From Parvibaculum sp963696585 (GTDB lineage Bacteria > Pseudomonadota > Alphaproteobacteria > Parvibaculales > Parvibaculaceae): a stretch of 64,000 nt of DNA. The notes under the pieces are model-generated. The model searched no databases. It was given only the letters and a program-made list of their open reading frames with translations, and was not told the origin of the DNA. Of this stretch, positions 1 to 8,030 are shown piece after piece. Location: assembly GCA_963696585.1 (NCBI GenBank), contig CAVOKW010000023.1, forward strand, positions 28,621-92,620. The letters are read 5' to 3'. The number at the start of each line of letters is the position of its first letter. Within the stretch, counting starts at the first letter, position 1. The translations under genes and the position numbers were made by a program.

Positions 1-1
1 C

Positions 2-322
2 GCACTTTATGCGCCTTTCGGTCTCGACTGGCAGGTGGTTCAGGCAGAAATGCTTGAAGCCGTCACCGATGAGGATCGCCGCGAGCAGATGAAGGAAGGC
101 ACCAATATTTTCCGTGTGCTGATCAAGACTCTGCTGCGTGCCGGCATCATCACCGACCGCACCCGCCCCTTCTATGCCACCTATGTGGACATGGAAGAAT
201 TGAAGAACGAAGACGAGCGCATGGTCGGTGACGACATTGCCGAGGCGGGCATTGCCTATCTCAAGACCGTCAACTTTGCGCATGGCAGGGCCTCGTCCAT
301 GGGTTCCGTCGCGGCGGAATGA
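2..322 (+). CDS. C-terminal fragment of an unrecognised protein
   Basis: This is the 3' end of a gene that starts before the window. The frame is open from base 2 to the TGA at 320-322, giving 106 residues. The fragment is hydrophilic, rich in Glu, Arg and Met, and looks mostly helical. It has no signal peptide, membrane segment or cysteine cluster. I do not recognise the family. A helical or ferritin-like diiron protein would fit the composition, but nothing here proves it. An intrinsic terminator follows about 20 bases after the stop, so the gene ends its transcription unit. Confidence 0.7.
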   Translation, partial: ALYAPFGLDWQVVQAEMLEAVTDEDRREQMKEGTNIFRVLIKTLLRAGIITDRTRPFYATYVDMEELKNEDERMVGDDIAEAGIAYLKTVNFAHGRASSMGSVAAE

Positions 323-342
323 ACTTTCGCAACCATCAAGAC

Positions 343-375
343 AAGGGCGGTCCGGCAACGGGCCGCCCTTCTTCA
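343..375 (+). terminator. Rho-independent terminator
   Basis: A perfect 8-bp stem, AAGGGCGG at 343-350 and CCGCCCTT at 363-370, has a 12-base loop and runs into TTCTTCATTT. It lies just after the stop of the partial gene and before the phosphotransferase. Confidence 0.7.
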
Positions 376-411
376 TTTGGTGCGGCCCGCGCCCTTCTAT
401 AGACTGGCGGC

Positions 412-1338
412 ATGAACCACATGAGCGTTGAAGAAAGCCTGCAAGGCGCCTTGCGCAGCCTCATTGCCGACCTGCCAGATAAGCCGTGGCGGCTGGCCGG
501 CGAGGGCGTGTGGGGCAAGGTCATGGATCTTGGCGATCAGACCATGCTCAAGCTCGTGCATCGCAATGGCGGCATCGGTTCGGGGGACAGCAAACTCGTC
601 CGCGAGGCCAAGGCGCTGGAAATGCTCGGCGGCCTGGCGACCCGGGATTTCCGGGTGCCCAAACTCATAGCCCATGAGCGCTGGAACAATGCCTGGATGC
701 TGGGGGGCGCCTATATGGGGCCGCCCCTGGCGGGCTGGATCCGGATGGAGAAACTGCCGGGCCATGTAGCGGATGAACATGCGCTGCATGGGGCAGGGGC
801 GCAAGATCGCGATCGGCTCGGCGAAGCGATTGGCGCGGCGATTGCCTGTTTTCACGCCGATACAACCATGCATGTCGAAAGTGCTGGCCGTCTTGGCGAT
901 CCGCTGGTGCGGGCGCTTGACGAAGCCCTGCCCCGGCTTAACGGCCCGCATGACAAGGCCCGCATGGAAACGCTGCGCGCCAATTGGCTGGCGCAGACGG
1001 GACCGCGCGTGATGCTGCATGGCGATCTCAATCTTGGCAATATTTTGCGGGCGGGCCCACGCGATGCCTTGAGCCTGATCGATTTTGCCGAATGCGGCGT
1101 CGGGGCGCCTGAATATGATCTGCATCATTTTGAAAATGCCGGGCCATTGCGCGACGCCGTGTTTCGCGGCTATGGCGCCGTGACGGGCGCGATGCCCGAC
1201 ATGGCGCGCTATCGCATGGGCGTGGCTGTTGCGGCGGCGGTGACGCTTGCCATATCGGGCGGCGGCGGCCATCCGCGCGAAGCATCGCGCCGACGCTACT
1301 GGCTCGACGAAACGCTCTATCAGGCCGGGATCAGTTGA
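412..1338 (+). CDS. Phosphotransferase, APH/choline kinase-like
   Basis: Predicted 308-residue soluble kinase-like phosphotransferase. The catalytic loop HGDLNLGN lies near residue 204 and the metal-binding IDFAE follows about 20 residues later; these are the HGDxxxxN and DFx motifs of the APH fold. The N-terminal lobe has a GVWGKV segment and LKLVH, which would hold the ATP-binding lysine. The substrate cannot be told from sequence: homologues act on aminoglycosides, choline, homoserine or sugars, and most chromosomal ones are not resistance genes. A second ATG lies three codons downstream at 421. It stands alone between the terminator at 343 and the higBA locus. Confidence 0.8.
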   Translation: MNHMSVEESLQGALRSLIADLPDKPWRLAGEGVWGKVMDLGDQTMLKLVHRNGGIGSGDSKLVREAKALEMLGGLATRDFRVPKLIAHERWNNAWMLGGAYMGPPLAGWIRMEKLPGHVADEHALHGAGAQDRDRLGEAIGAAIACFHADTTMHVESAGRLGDPLVRALDEALPRLNGPHDKARMETLRANWLAQTGPRVMLHGDLNLGNILRAGPRDALSLIDFAECGVGAPEYDLHHFENAGPLRDAVFRGYGAVTGAMPDMARYRMGVAVAAAVTLAISGGGGHPREASRRRYWLDETLYQAGIS

Positions 1339-1440
1339 GCGCCCTGCGCGAACAGGACAAATACGAACTGCCGGACGGATTTCCCTGCGACGTGCTGCCG
1401 GAAGAGACCGGCGCGTGATCCGGTTTCCTGATCCCGGGAC

Positions 1441-1465
1441 TTGACGTAGTACGTATAATGTACTA
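1441..1465 (+). promoter_or_regulatory. higBA promoter/operator palindrome
   Basis: TAGTAC (1447-1452) and GTACTA (1460-1465) form an inverted repeat around GTATAAT. A perfect TATAAT lies at 1454-1459 inside it and TTGACG sits at 1441-1446, though only 7 bases away, so the two hexamers do not form one standard promoter. The toxin start is 11 bases beyond the repeat. A palindrome over the -10 is what is expected of a site repressed by the antitoxin HigA. Confidence 0.5.
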
Positions 1466-1475
1466 GCTACTGTTT

Positions 1476-1755
1476 GTGATCCATAGCTTTGCTGATAAAG
1501 AGACCGAAGCCCTCTGGGCGCGGCATAGCGCGAAGCGCTTCCGGGCTTTTGAGCGAATTGCATTACGCAAACTTGCCCAGCTTGATGCGGCCCTGTCACC
1601 AGACGATCTGCGCGCGCCGCCAGGCAATCGACTTGAAGCCTTGAAGGGCGATCATCGCGGTCAAATGTCGATACGTATCAACGATCAGTGGCGCGTCTGC
1701 TTTCCGCTGGACAAGGCTTGGCGCAGAAGATGTGGAAATTGCCGATTACCACTAA
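1476..1755 (+). pseudogene. higB: HigB toxin, frameshifted
   Basis: RelE/HigB-type toxin, normally a ribosome-dependent mRNA interferase of about 92 residues. From GTG 1476 the protein reads MIHSFADKETEAL and then RINDQWRVCF, both classic for HigB. After CF (about 1703) the frame continues as unrelated Arg-rich sequence to 1805. If one base is removed from the CC at 1704-1705, the text becomes RWTRLGAEDVEIADYH and stops at 1755, which is the expected HigB C-terminus and leaves 18 bases before the higA ATG. So the gene is intact except for one extra base. This is either a real inactivating frameshift or a sequencing error; the read-through frame would still make a 109-residue protein. Confidence 0.8.
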
Positions 1756-1773
1756 GAAGGAGAGTTGCCCATC

Positions 1774-2136
1774 ATGGCCAAGTTGACGCCGATCCATCCC
1801 GGTGAGGTTCTGGCCGAGGATTTCATGAAGCCGCTCATGCTCAGCGCCAACGCATTGGCACGGCGGCTTGGCGTACCCGCCAATCGCATCAGTGCGATTG
1901 TGAACGGTCGCCGCCACATTACACCCGACACGGCACTCCGGCTGGAACGGGCGCTGGGTTCGTCAGCAGAATTCTGGCTCAACCTTCAGGCGCGCTACGA
2001 TCTGGAAACCACGCGCGACCAGATCGACACCAAGGAACTGTCCGCGATCAAATTGATCGAAGCGGGCGGCCTGAGGGCCCTTATTTCGGGGCGCGCTTGG
2101 CGAGAATGCGCTGAAGCGTGCGGCGATGCATGTTGA
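1774..2136 (+). CDS. higA: HigA antitoxin, XRE family
   Basis: Antitoxin and autorepressor partner of HigB, 120 residues. The N-terminus TPIHPGEVLAEDFM is the HigA signature and is followed by a helix-turn-helix (residues about 24-60, LSANALARRLGVPANRISAI) and the conserved SSAEFWLNLQARYDLE. The ATG at 1774 is chosen because AGGAG at 1758-1762 lies 11 bases upstream; a TTG at 1765 is too close to it. The last 19 codons run into the 3' end of the actR gene on the other strand (56-base tail-to-tail overlap), so the C-terminus is probably not original. An active antitoxin beside a broken toxin would be expected to be evolutionarily stable. Confidence 0.85.
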   Translation: MAKLTPIHPGEVLAEDFMKPLMLSANALARRLGVPANRISAIVNGRRHITPDTALRLERALGSSAEFWLNLQARYDLETTRDQIDTKELSAIKLIEAGGLRALISGRAWRECAEACGDAC

Positions 2137-2659
2137 GACGGCGCGCGGTTTCCGACACGTTGCGACCGCAGAGCTCATAAACGCGCTGAATATGTTCCCA
2201 GCGCACGCGATCGGCCGACATCGGATTTTCCGGCGGATCGGCGCGGTCGCCGCGCTTGGCGAGCAGGGCGGCTTCAATGGCATCGGCATCGGACGGCTTG
2301 GCGAGATAATCGACCGCGCCAAGTTTCACCGCCGCAACAGCCGTCGCGATATTGCCATAGCCCGTGAGCACGATGATGCGGGCGTCAGGTCGGGCATCTT
2401 CCACAGCCGCCACGACATCAAGCCCATTGCCATCTTCCAGACGCAGATCGACAACGGCAAAGCCCGGCTTTTTCGACTTGGCGAGCTCGCGGCCTTCCTT
2501 GACGGTGCTGGCCGTCGACACGTCAAAACCGCGCGACTCCATGGCGCGGGCAAGCCGCGTCAGAAAGGGCAGATCATCATCAACAAGCAGAAGCGTGCGA
2601 TCTTCCGGGATGAGGGGCGTATCACCCGGCTCGCTCTTGGGCGTCTCGGAATCCATCAT
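2081..2659 (-). CDS. actR: Redox response regulator ActR/RegA
   Basis: Response regulator of the RegBA/PrrBA/ActSR global redox system, 192 residues. The receiver domain (about 20-135) has the acidic pocket DDD at 27-29, phospho-acceptor Asp71 in VVDLRLEDG and Lys121 in LAKPSD. The C-terminal Fis-type helix-turn-helix (about 150-190, NVSETARRLNMHRRTLQRIL) is the near-invariant DNA-binding domain of this family. It lies 105 bases downstream of actS on the same strand. Known targets in relatives include respiration, carbon and nitrogen fixation, and acid tolerance genes. regA/prrA are the names used in photosynthetic species. Confidence 0.95.
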   Translation of the reverse strand: MMDSETPKSEPGDTPLIPEDRTLLLVDDDLPFLTRLARAMESRGFDVSTASTVKEGRELAKSKKPGFAVVDLRLEDGNGLDVVAAVEDARPDARIIVLTGYGNIATAVAAVKLGAVDYLAKPSDADAIEAALLAKRGDRADPPENPMSADRVRWEHIQRVYELCGRNVSETARRLNMHRRTLQRILAKRAPK

Positions 2660-2764
2660 GATGTTGCCTGATCTTGGTCTTGAAGTTTGATGTATCGTTT
2701 AATTCACAATTCTCATGAGGGTAATCCTAGGCGCTTCAGTGGCCAAGTCCAACCCCGCAGATTG

Positions 2765-4177
2765 CTAGGTCTTTGCCCAATTGCTGGCCGGCCTCGGGAA
2801 GGCGGCTTCGGCCTCAATGGATTTGCGTTCCCAACGCACGGTGACAAGGGCGCCTGATTTTTCATCCAGCCGATTGCCGATATCGACCAAGGCGCCAGTG
2901 CGCTCCAGCAGGGTTTTGCCGATGAAAAAGCCAAGACCCATCCCCTCATGCGCGCCTTCAGGGTCCGATATGGAGAGATTTGCGCCCGTTTTGCGCGGTC
3001 GCGTCGTCACATAGGGCTCGCCGAGGCGTTCCAGCACATCGGACGTGAAGCCCGGGCCGTCATCGCGAATGGTGACCATGATGCGGTGGCGATCATAGCG
3101 GCCCGTGACCTCGACACTGTGGCGGGCAAAATCAGCCGCGTTTTCGACGAAATTTCCGAGGCCATATAGCATTTCGGGGCGCCGCAGGATGTCGGGCTCT
3201 TCGGCATCGGGGTCATCGGTCGTGACCCGGATATCGAAAAGCACATCCATGTCGCGATGCGGCTCAACGATTTCGTCGAGCAGGACATGCAATGGCAGGC
3301 GCGAATGGACGGCATCTTCATCGTCCGGCCGACGCGACAATTTGGAGAGAATGTCCTTGCAGCGCTCTGCCTGCCCGGCGAGCAAGGCGAGATCGTCGCG
3401 AAGCTCGGCGTCCGTTTGACCGCCACGCATCAGCTCCTTGGCGACAAGCGAGATGGTGCCAAGCGGCGTGCCGAGCTCATGCGCGGCGGCGGCGGCAAGG
3501 CCATCCAAGGCCGAGAGACGCTGGGCGCGCGCCAGCACGAATTGCGTGGCGGCGAGCGCATCCGACATGCGACGCGATTCCTGCGCCACGCGCCAGGCAT
3601 AGACCGACATGAAGACAAGGCCGAGCACGAGGGCAACCCAATTGCCGGTGACGAGCAGCGGGGGCAACTGCATGGGCTCACCCGCATACCAGGGCAGCGG
3701 CATGTGGAAGAAGACGAGCAGCGTCACATAGACAATCGACAGGCCGAGCAGGAGGACGGTGGAGCGCAGGGAGAGCGTGGTCGCCGAAATCGTGACCGGG
3801 GCCATGAAGAGAAGCGCGAAGGGATTTTGCAGGCCGCCGGTGAGAAAGACGAGAACGGCAAATTGCCCCAGATCAATGGCGAAATAGACCGCCGCCTGCC
3901 ATTCGGGCAGCCGCGTGGAAGGGCGATGGCGCAGGGTCAGAAACACATTGAGCCAGGCAAGGGCGGCAATCGCCGTGAGGCAGAAGCCGAGCGGCAGATC
4001 GAAGCCGAGGGCAAAATGCACGAAGATCACGGCGGCGAGCTGACCACCGACGGCAAGCCAGCGCAGGATGACGACGGTCTGCAGGCGCACGCGCCCGATA
4101 GGCTGGTTGATGTCGGCAAAGCGCTGCATACTGACGAGGCGGTGCAGCCAGCGCTGGGTTCGGGATCGGTCCGGCAT
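2765..4177 (-). CDS. actS: Redox sensor histidine kinase ActS/RegB
   Basis: Membrane sensor kinase that phosphorylates ActR, 470 residues. About six membrane helices occupy residues 35-195. The loop GGLQNPF at 114-120 matches the conserved quinone-sensing heptapeptide of RegB. The H-box AAHELGTPLG puts the phospho-acceptor at His233, and Cys273 (AERCKDIL) corresponds to the redox-active cysteine of RegB. The N-box (GNFVENAADF, 341-350), G1 (DDGPG) and G2 (GMGLGFFI) form the ATPase domain. All sensing and catalytic elements are present. Order actS-actR on one strand is the rhizobial arrangement rather than the divergent Rhodobacter one. Confidence 0.95.
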   Translation of the reverse strand: MPDRSRTQRWLHRLVSMQRFADINQPIGRVRLQTVVILRWLAVGGQLAAVIFVHFALGFDLPLGFCLTAIAALAWLNVFLTLRHRPSTRLPEWQAAVYFAIDLGQFAVLVFLTGGLQNPFALLFMAPVTISATTLSLRSTVLLLGLSIVYVTLLVFFHMPLPWYAGEPMQLPPLLVTGNWVALVLGLVFMSVYAWRVAQESRRMSDALAATQFVLARAQRLSALDGLAAAAAHELGTPLGTISLVAKELMRGGQTDAELRDDLALLAGQAERCKDILSKLSRRPDDEDAVHSRLPLHVLLDEIVEPHRDMDVLFDIRVTTDDPDAEEPDILRRPEMLYGLGNFVENAADFARHSVEVTGRYDRHRIMVTIRDDGPGFTSDVLERLGEPYVTTRPRKTGANLSISDPEGAHEGMGLGFFIGKTLLERTGALVDIGNRLDEKSGALVTVRWERKSIEAEAAFPRPASNWAKT

Positions 4178-4253
4178 GATGGTTCCCCCCGCAACGGTTG
4201 TGATGCGACTCGTTTTCCCGTCAGTCTAGCGCAAACGGGGCCGCAAGGGTGTC

Positions 4254-5312
4254 TCAGGCATTGGCGGGCCAGGACGAGGCCGGCGGCAGGGGCCGCGTTT
4301 CGCCGATCCGCATGATCCAGACATCCTCATCCGACAGGCCCTTGTCGCGGCCCGCCTGACGAAAGCGCACCGGCGGCTCGAAAGGCGGCTCGACCGTCAA
4401 CAGCACCGTGCCCCAATGCATGCCGACAGCGCGGCGCGCGCGCAGATCGAGCGACATCTGAATGGCTTCCTCGGGGGTGGCGTGCGAGGCCTTCATCATC
4501 TTGCGCGGCGCATAGGCGCCGATGCCGAGAAGGGCGGTGTCAAAGGGGCCGTAATCGCGGCCCAATTGCTCGAAAACCGGGCCATAGCCTGAATCGCCGC
4601 CAAAGAAGGTGTGATGGGCGGCGCTCCTGATCGAGAACCCGGCCCAGAGCGTCTTGTTGGTATCAAGCCCGGTGCGGCGCGACCAATGCACCACGGGCAG
4701 CGCGGTGAAACGCAGCCCGCGAATATCATGATGCTCGTACCAGTCGAGCTCGATGACATGGACAAAGCCGCGCTGGCGGAAAAACGCGGCCAGCCGCAGC
4801 GGCACGATGACCGTCATGCGCGCCTTGCCGGGCAAGGCGGCAAGCGCCCGCTCGTCGAGATGGTCATAGTGATTATGGCTGACGATGAGCACATCGACGG
4901 GCGGCAGGGCATGAAGCGCGATGCCCGGCTCGACAAAGCGCTTGGGGCCGAGCGCGCCCGGCCCGGCATTGTCGGAGAGATAGGGATCGGTGAGGATGGT
5001 GACGCCGGATTGCCGCAGGAGAAAACAGGCATGACCCAGCCAGGTCAGGAAATCGCCCGTGCCGGCCATATGGCTGGCGAGACCGGCGGCAGCCTCCATG
5101 GCGGGCACGACATGGCCCTCAGGCACATCGACCTTGCGGGCGCCCTGACGCAGCATTTCGACGAAGAAGGGCGCGGCATATTTCAGCCGCCCCTGGCCGC
5201 GGCTCGGGCAGCCGGGCGGATTGCGAAAGCTGCCATCGGGCAGATGGTGCCAGGGTTTGCCGGGGGCGGCGGCTTTGGCGGCGCGTCCGCGGGGCTTTTT
5301 GATCTCGCTCAT
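4254..5312 (-). CDS. Metallo-beta-lactamase-fold hydrolase, NAPE-PLD/UlaG-like
   Basis: Predicted zinc hydrolase of 352 residues. The metal motif HNHYDHLD, preceded by WLGHACFLL and LTDPYLSD, is the layout of the NAPE-PLD/UlaG branch; the later GGDSGYG and MHWGTV supply further ligands. The N-terminus (KKPRGRAAKAAAPGKPW) is basic and does not look like a signal peptide. The ATG at 5312 (MSEIKKPRG) is preferred because the open frame upstream encodes unconserved Arg/Cys-rich sequence. Substrate unknown: relatives cleave phosphodiesters or lactones. Same strand as the ankyrin gene, 64 bases after it. Confidence 0.85.
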   Translation of the reverse strand: MSEIKKPRGRAAKAAAPGKPWHHLPDGSFRNPPGCPSRGQGRLKYAAPFFVEMLRQGARKVDVPEGHVVPAMEAAAGLASHMAGTGDFLTWLGHACFLLRQSGVTILTDPYLSDNAGPGALGPKRFVEPGIALHALPPVDVLIVSHNHYDHLDERALAALPGKARMTVIVPLRLAAFFRQRGFVHVIELDWYEHHDIRGLRFTALPVVHWSRRTGLDTNKTLWAGFSIRSAAHHTFFGGDSGYGPVFEQLGRDYGPFDTALLGIGAYAPRKMMKASHATPEEAIQMSLDLRARRAVGMHWGTVLLTVEPPFEPPVRFRQAGRDKGLSDEDVWIMRIGETRPLPPASSWPANA

Positions 5313-5376
5313 GCCTGCAAAGGTAGTGCAGCGGCGCGCGGGTGCAAGGTGGCATAAGTGCCTTACTGCGCGCGCC

Positions 5377-5973
5377 TTATTGCGCGCCGGAAGCCGCCAG
5401 CAGATCGACAATGTCGGTGTAATGGCGTTCCTGCGCGATTTCGAGCGCGGAACGGCCCGTCACATCGGTTTCATTGGGGTCGGCGTCATGCTTGAGCAGC
5501 GCCTCGACAACCGCCGTATTATGGGCGCGAATGGCGATGAGCAGCGGCACGTCGCGTTCGGCCCCGACGCGATCAGGGTCGGCGCCCTTTTCAAGCAGCA
5601 TCCAGGCGATATCGGCCCGGCCCGAGAGCGCCACGGAGGTGAGCGAGGTGCGGCCATCAGGCGCGCGGCGGTCCACATCGGCGCCCTTGTCGAGCAGCAT
5701 CCTGACAATTTCGGCATGGCCGTTTTCGACCGCGACAATCAGCACCGGCACGCCATCCGAGCCCACTTCATCGGGCGAGACACCCGAGACAAGCTGGGTA
5801 TTCATTTTGTCGGCGTCGCCGCGCCGCGCCGCATCAATTGTCGGATTGTCATTGACATAGACATCCTGCAAGACGCCGGGCACGGCGCGCGCCGGGCCCG
5901 CGCCAAAGGACAGGCCGACGGCGGACATAATGCCGCAAAGCGCCAAAAGGCGGCTCCATTTCGGGGATTTCAT
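5377..5973 (-). CDS. Exported ankyrin-repeat protein
   Basis: Small periplasmic protein of about 198 residues. It begins with a signal peptide (MKSPKWSRLLALCGIMSAV, cleavage near PARA-VPG) followed by four to five ankyrin repeats of about 33 residues, recognisable by VENGHAEIVRMLLDKGADV and similar segments. No enzymatic motif. The frame opens further upstream to an ATG at 6015 and has another at 5985. None has a clear Shine-Dalgarno; 5973 is chosen because it gives a normal-length signal peptide. Ankyrin proteins of this kind are known next to catalases or peroxidases, but no such gene is here. It is divergent from senC. Confidence 0.8.
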   Translation of the reverse strand: MKSPKWSRLLALCGIMSAVGLSFGAGPARAVPGVLQDVYVNDNPTIDAARRGDADKMNTQLVSGVSPDEVGSDGVPVLIVAVENGHAEIVRMLLDKGADVDRRAPDGRTSLTSVALSGRADIAWMLLEKGADPDRVGAERDVPLLIAIRAHNTAVVEALLKHDADPNETDVTGRSALEIAQERHYTDIVDLLAASGAQ

Positions 5974-6135
5974 CACGACACGCATTTCTTTCACGGCTTT
6001 TTTCACGCTACACATGTGTTTCAGGAAGCGCTGCGTCGCGCCCTGAGCCTTACCCCTGAGGCCCGATCATCTACAGATGGCGCGGCCCCCGCAAGACTTT
6101 CCGCCGCCCGCCCGCAAAGTGACAGGATAAACCCC

Positions 6136-6750
6136 ATGGATAAACGTCAAAGCCTGATCTGGATGGCGGTTCTGATCGTGCTTGCCCTGCTGGGCCTGCT
6201 GATTGCCGGGCTGATTTCGGAAAAATCCGCGCAGGCCCCCACGCCCGTCGTTTCATCGGGCACGCCGCAGGTGGGCGGGCCGTTCACGCTGACCGACGAA
6301 AAGGGCGCAACCGTTAGCGACGCCGATTTCCGCGGCAAATACATGCTGATCTATTTCGGCTTCACGTTCTGCCCGGATGTCTGCCCGACCGAATTGCAGG
6401 TGATGACCGGCGCGGTGGACGCGCTTGGCGCTGACGCCGACAAGGTTCAGCCGCTGTTCATCACGGTCGATCCGGCGCGCGACACGCGCGAGGTCATGGC
6501 GACATATGTGCCGCAATTCTCGCCGCGCCTCAAAGGCCTGACCGGAAGCGACGCGCAGATCGCCGCCGTCGCCAAAGAATTCCATGTGTTTTACGAAAAG
6601 GCGCCGGACGACAGTTCGTCAGCGGATTATTCGATGGATCACTCGTCCATCGTCTATCTGATGGGGCCGGATGGCACGTTTTTGACCTTCTTCCCGCCCG
6701 GCACAACCCCCGACGCCATGGCCGCGAAGATCAAGGGGTTTATGGGGTAG
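6136..6750 (+). CDS. senC: SCO1/SenC copper chaperone
   Basis: Membrane-anchored thioredoxin-fold protein (204 residues) that delivers copper to the CuA site of cytochrome c oxidase. One N-terminal membrane helix (about residues 7-27) is followed by the copper-binding CPDVCP and, near the C-terminus, the third ligand His in MDHSS. FTLTDEKGA and FTFCPDVCPTEL are typical of the family. Start ATG 6136 matches the usual length. In Rhodobacter relatives senC/prrC is part of the regB-regA locus; here it lies 2 kb from actSR on the opposite strand, fitting a shared link to respiratory control. Confidence 0.93.
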   Translation: MDKRQSLIWMAVLIVLALLGLLIAGLISEKSAQAPTPVVSSGTPQVGGPFTLTDEKGATVSDADFRGKYMLIYFGFTFCPDVCPTELQVMTGAVDALGADADKVQPLFITVDPARDTREVMATYVPQFSPRLKGLTGSDAQIAAVAKEFHVFYEKAPDDSSSADYSMDHSSIVYLMGPDGTFLTFFPPGTTPDAMAAKIKGFMG

Positions 6751-6810
6751 TTGTGGTATGGCGATGTATTAGAGCATCGAAAGTATGCATTTAATGCAAT
6801 GGCTAACCAC

Positions 6811-7704
6811 TTACCGCACACCCGGTATGCTCCGAATTAATGCGTCGACTGGGTTGTCTGTTAATGAGTACCTCAAGTGTTCACCTCCAGAAAAAAAGGC
6901 GGTGATGCGAGGCTTTTCTGATCGATAAAATATTTCGTTACAGGAATAAACTTGAACAGCAACGTTTAGAATATCTGTTTCATCAGGCTGCAATACAAAT
7001 GACGAAAACTTTGGCTCAACCCCATACTGTACTGGTTTAGCATAAAGCACTGCTAGATTCGGCGTTAGAGGCACCAGAAATTTTGGATTAAAGATGGGAT
7101 TCGCGAACGAAGTTACGTTGCAGTAAAATCCGTCGCCAAAAATGAATTCTCTATTAGGAGAGAATAGTAAGACGAATTTTCCGCTCTGCCCAATCGAACC
7201 TGCTAATGTTCTTTGACCATTACGCAAATTCAGTCCGATCAGTTTGTTTTTTTCGGGTTCCGGCAAGGGGCCTCGGAGTTGCTCTGCCAACTGGACAACA
7301 GCAGATCGTGTCATTGGACTTCTCACTACAAGTGAGGTCATAGACTCAACGAGGTTTGGGATTTCTTTCTCATTGAGATCAAATTTAACAAATCTGCTCG
7401 ATAAGCTCCCCGATTGAAGTTTTATTTCATTGCTTATTGATATCAGGCCATCAATTACTTTTGGAAACGAGCTGTCTGCTGCATCAAACTGCCCCTCAAA
7501 GCTTTCATCCCAAACTGTCGATTCATCCGGAGACTTTCCTAATTTAATGTGATGTCCGTTTCCTATAACACCTAAATTCTTTGGGGGGATACAGAGGTTT
7601 TCTCCGTTAGGACTAATCCTGTGTACGTCTCCGTTGGAGTTTTTCCAATATTTTGAAACTCCTTCGGGCCACCAATGATGCTTTGCAGATTTAAGTTTTG
7701 CCAT
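6811..7704 (-). CDS. AT-rich orphan protein, DUF4238-like
   Basis: Soluble protein of 297 residues. The N-terminal KHHWWPEGVSKYW and the later FVLLFSP/FIFGDGFYCNV and PLTPNLAVLY segments resemble the DUF4238 family, which begins with a HHxxP-type motif and has no assigned function; the match is by eye only. The ATG at 7704 is set by GAAGG six bases upstream. Codon use and base composition differ sharply from the neighbours: about 35-45% GC here against more than 60% around, so it was probably acquired recently. No integrase, transposase or partner gene adjoins it. Members of this family turn up in variable islands, sometimes near defence genes. Confidence 0.7.
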   Translation of the reverse strand: MAKLKSAKHHWWPEGVSKYWKNSNGDVHRISPNGENLCIPPKNLGVIGNGHHIKLGKSPDESTVWDESFEGQFDAADSSFPKVIDGLISISNEIKLQSGSLSSRFVKFDLNEKEIPNLVESMTSLVVRSPMTRSAVVQLAEQLRGPLPEPEKNKLIGLNLRNGQRTLAGSIGQSGKFVLLFSPNREFIFGDGFYCNVTSFANPIFNPKFLVPLTPNLAVLYAKPVQYGVEPKFSSFVLQPDETDILNVAVQVYSCNEIFYRSEKPRITAFFSGGEHLRYSLTDNPVDALIRSIPGVR

Positions 7705-7787
7705 CGTCTGCCTTCGAATTGGAGTTTTGAAATACGTGCTTTGAGCACCGGACATTATACCGGCACGGGTTGGTAGCCTCCAGCCCC

Positions 7788-7817
7788 TTGACGCCCGCCG
7801 CCCCCCGCGCCTATGTT
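7788..7817 (+). promoter_or_regulatory. Candidate leuA promoter
   Basis: TTGACG at 7788-7793 and TATGTT at 7812-7817 are 18 bases apart. The expected transcription start is near 7824, about 200 bases before leuA. Confidence 0.5.
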
Positions 7818-7823
7818 TCGCCC

Positions 7824-7910
7824 ATGAACCGCGCAAGTGACATCAGCGTCCTGAACGGACTTCCTGGCGGCCTCGCCCTTCCGGGCGCGGGGACGCTTCT
7901 GCGCGCCTAG
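7824..7910 (+). CDS. Possible leuA leader peptide
   Basis: A 28-codon frame starting ATG (7824) at about the predicted transcript 5' end, so it would be leaderless. It contains six Leu codons, two of them in tandem (CTT CTG) four codons before the stop. A CTGCGC/GCGCAG hairpin (7899-7915) spans the tandem Leu codons and the stop, and a second one (CGCCC/GGGCG, 7874-7887) precedes it. This is the layout of an amino-acid attenuation leader, but no clear T-tract terminator follows. The rest of the 326-base gap between 7704 and leuA shows nothing else I can name. Confidence 0.3.
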   Translation: MNRASDISVLNGLPGGLALPGAGTLLRA

Positions 7911-8030
7911 CGCAGAACATCATCCGGCTCATCCCCATATCTTTTCCCGTTTCATTCCATTGCGACAAGGCCATGATTTTTCTGGCAGAGTCGATCACCA
8001 GCGCGTTTGCCGCGCTGCCGGAGCCAGCCC

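Noticed and set aside
1335..1418. 27-codon frame starting TTG at the end of the phosphotransferase gene
   Set aside because: No Shine-Dalgarno and no recognisable similarity; possible remnant only.
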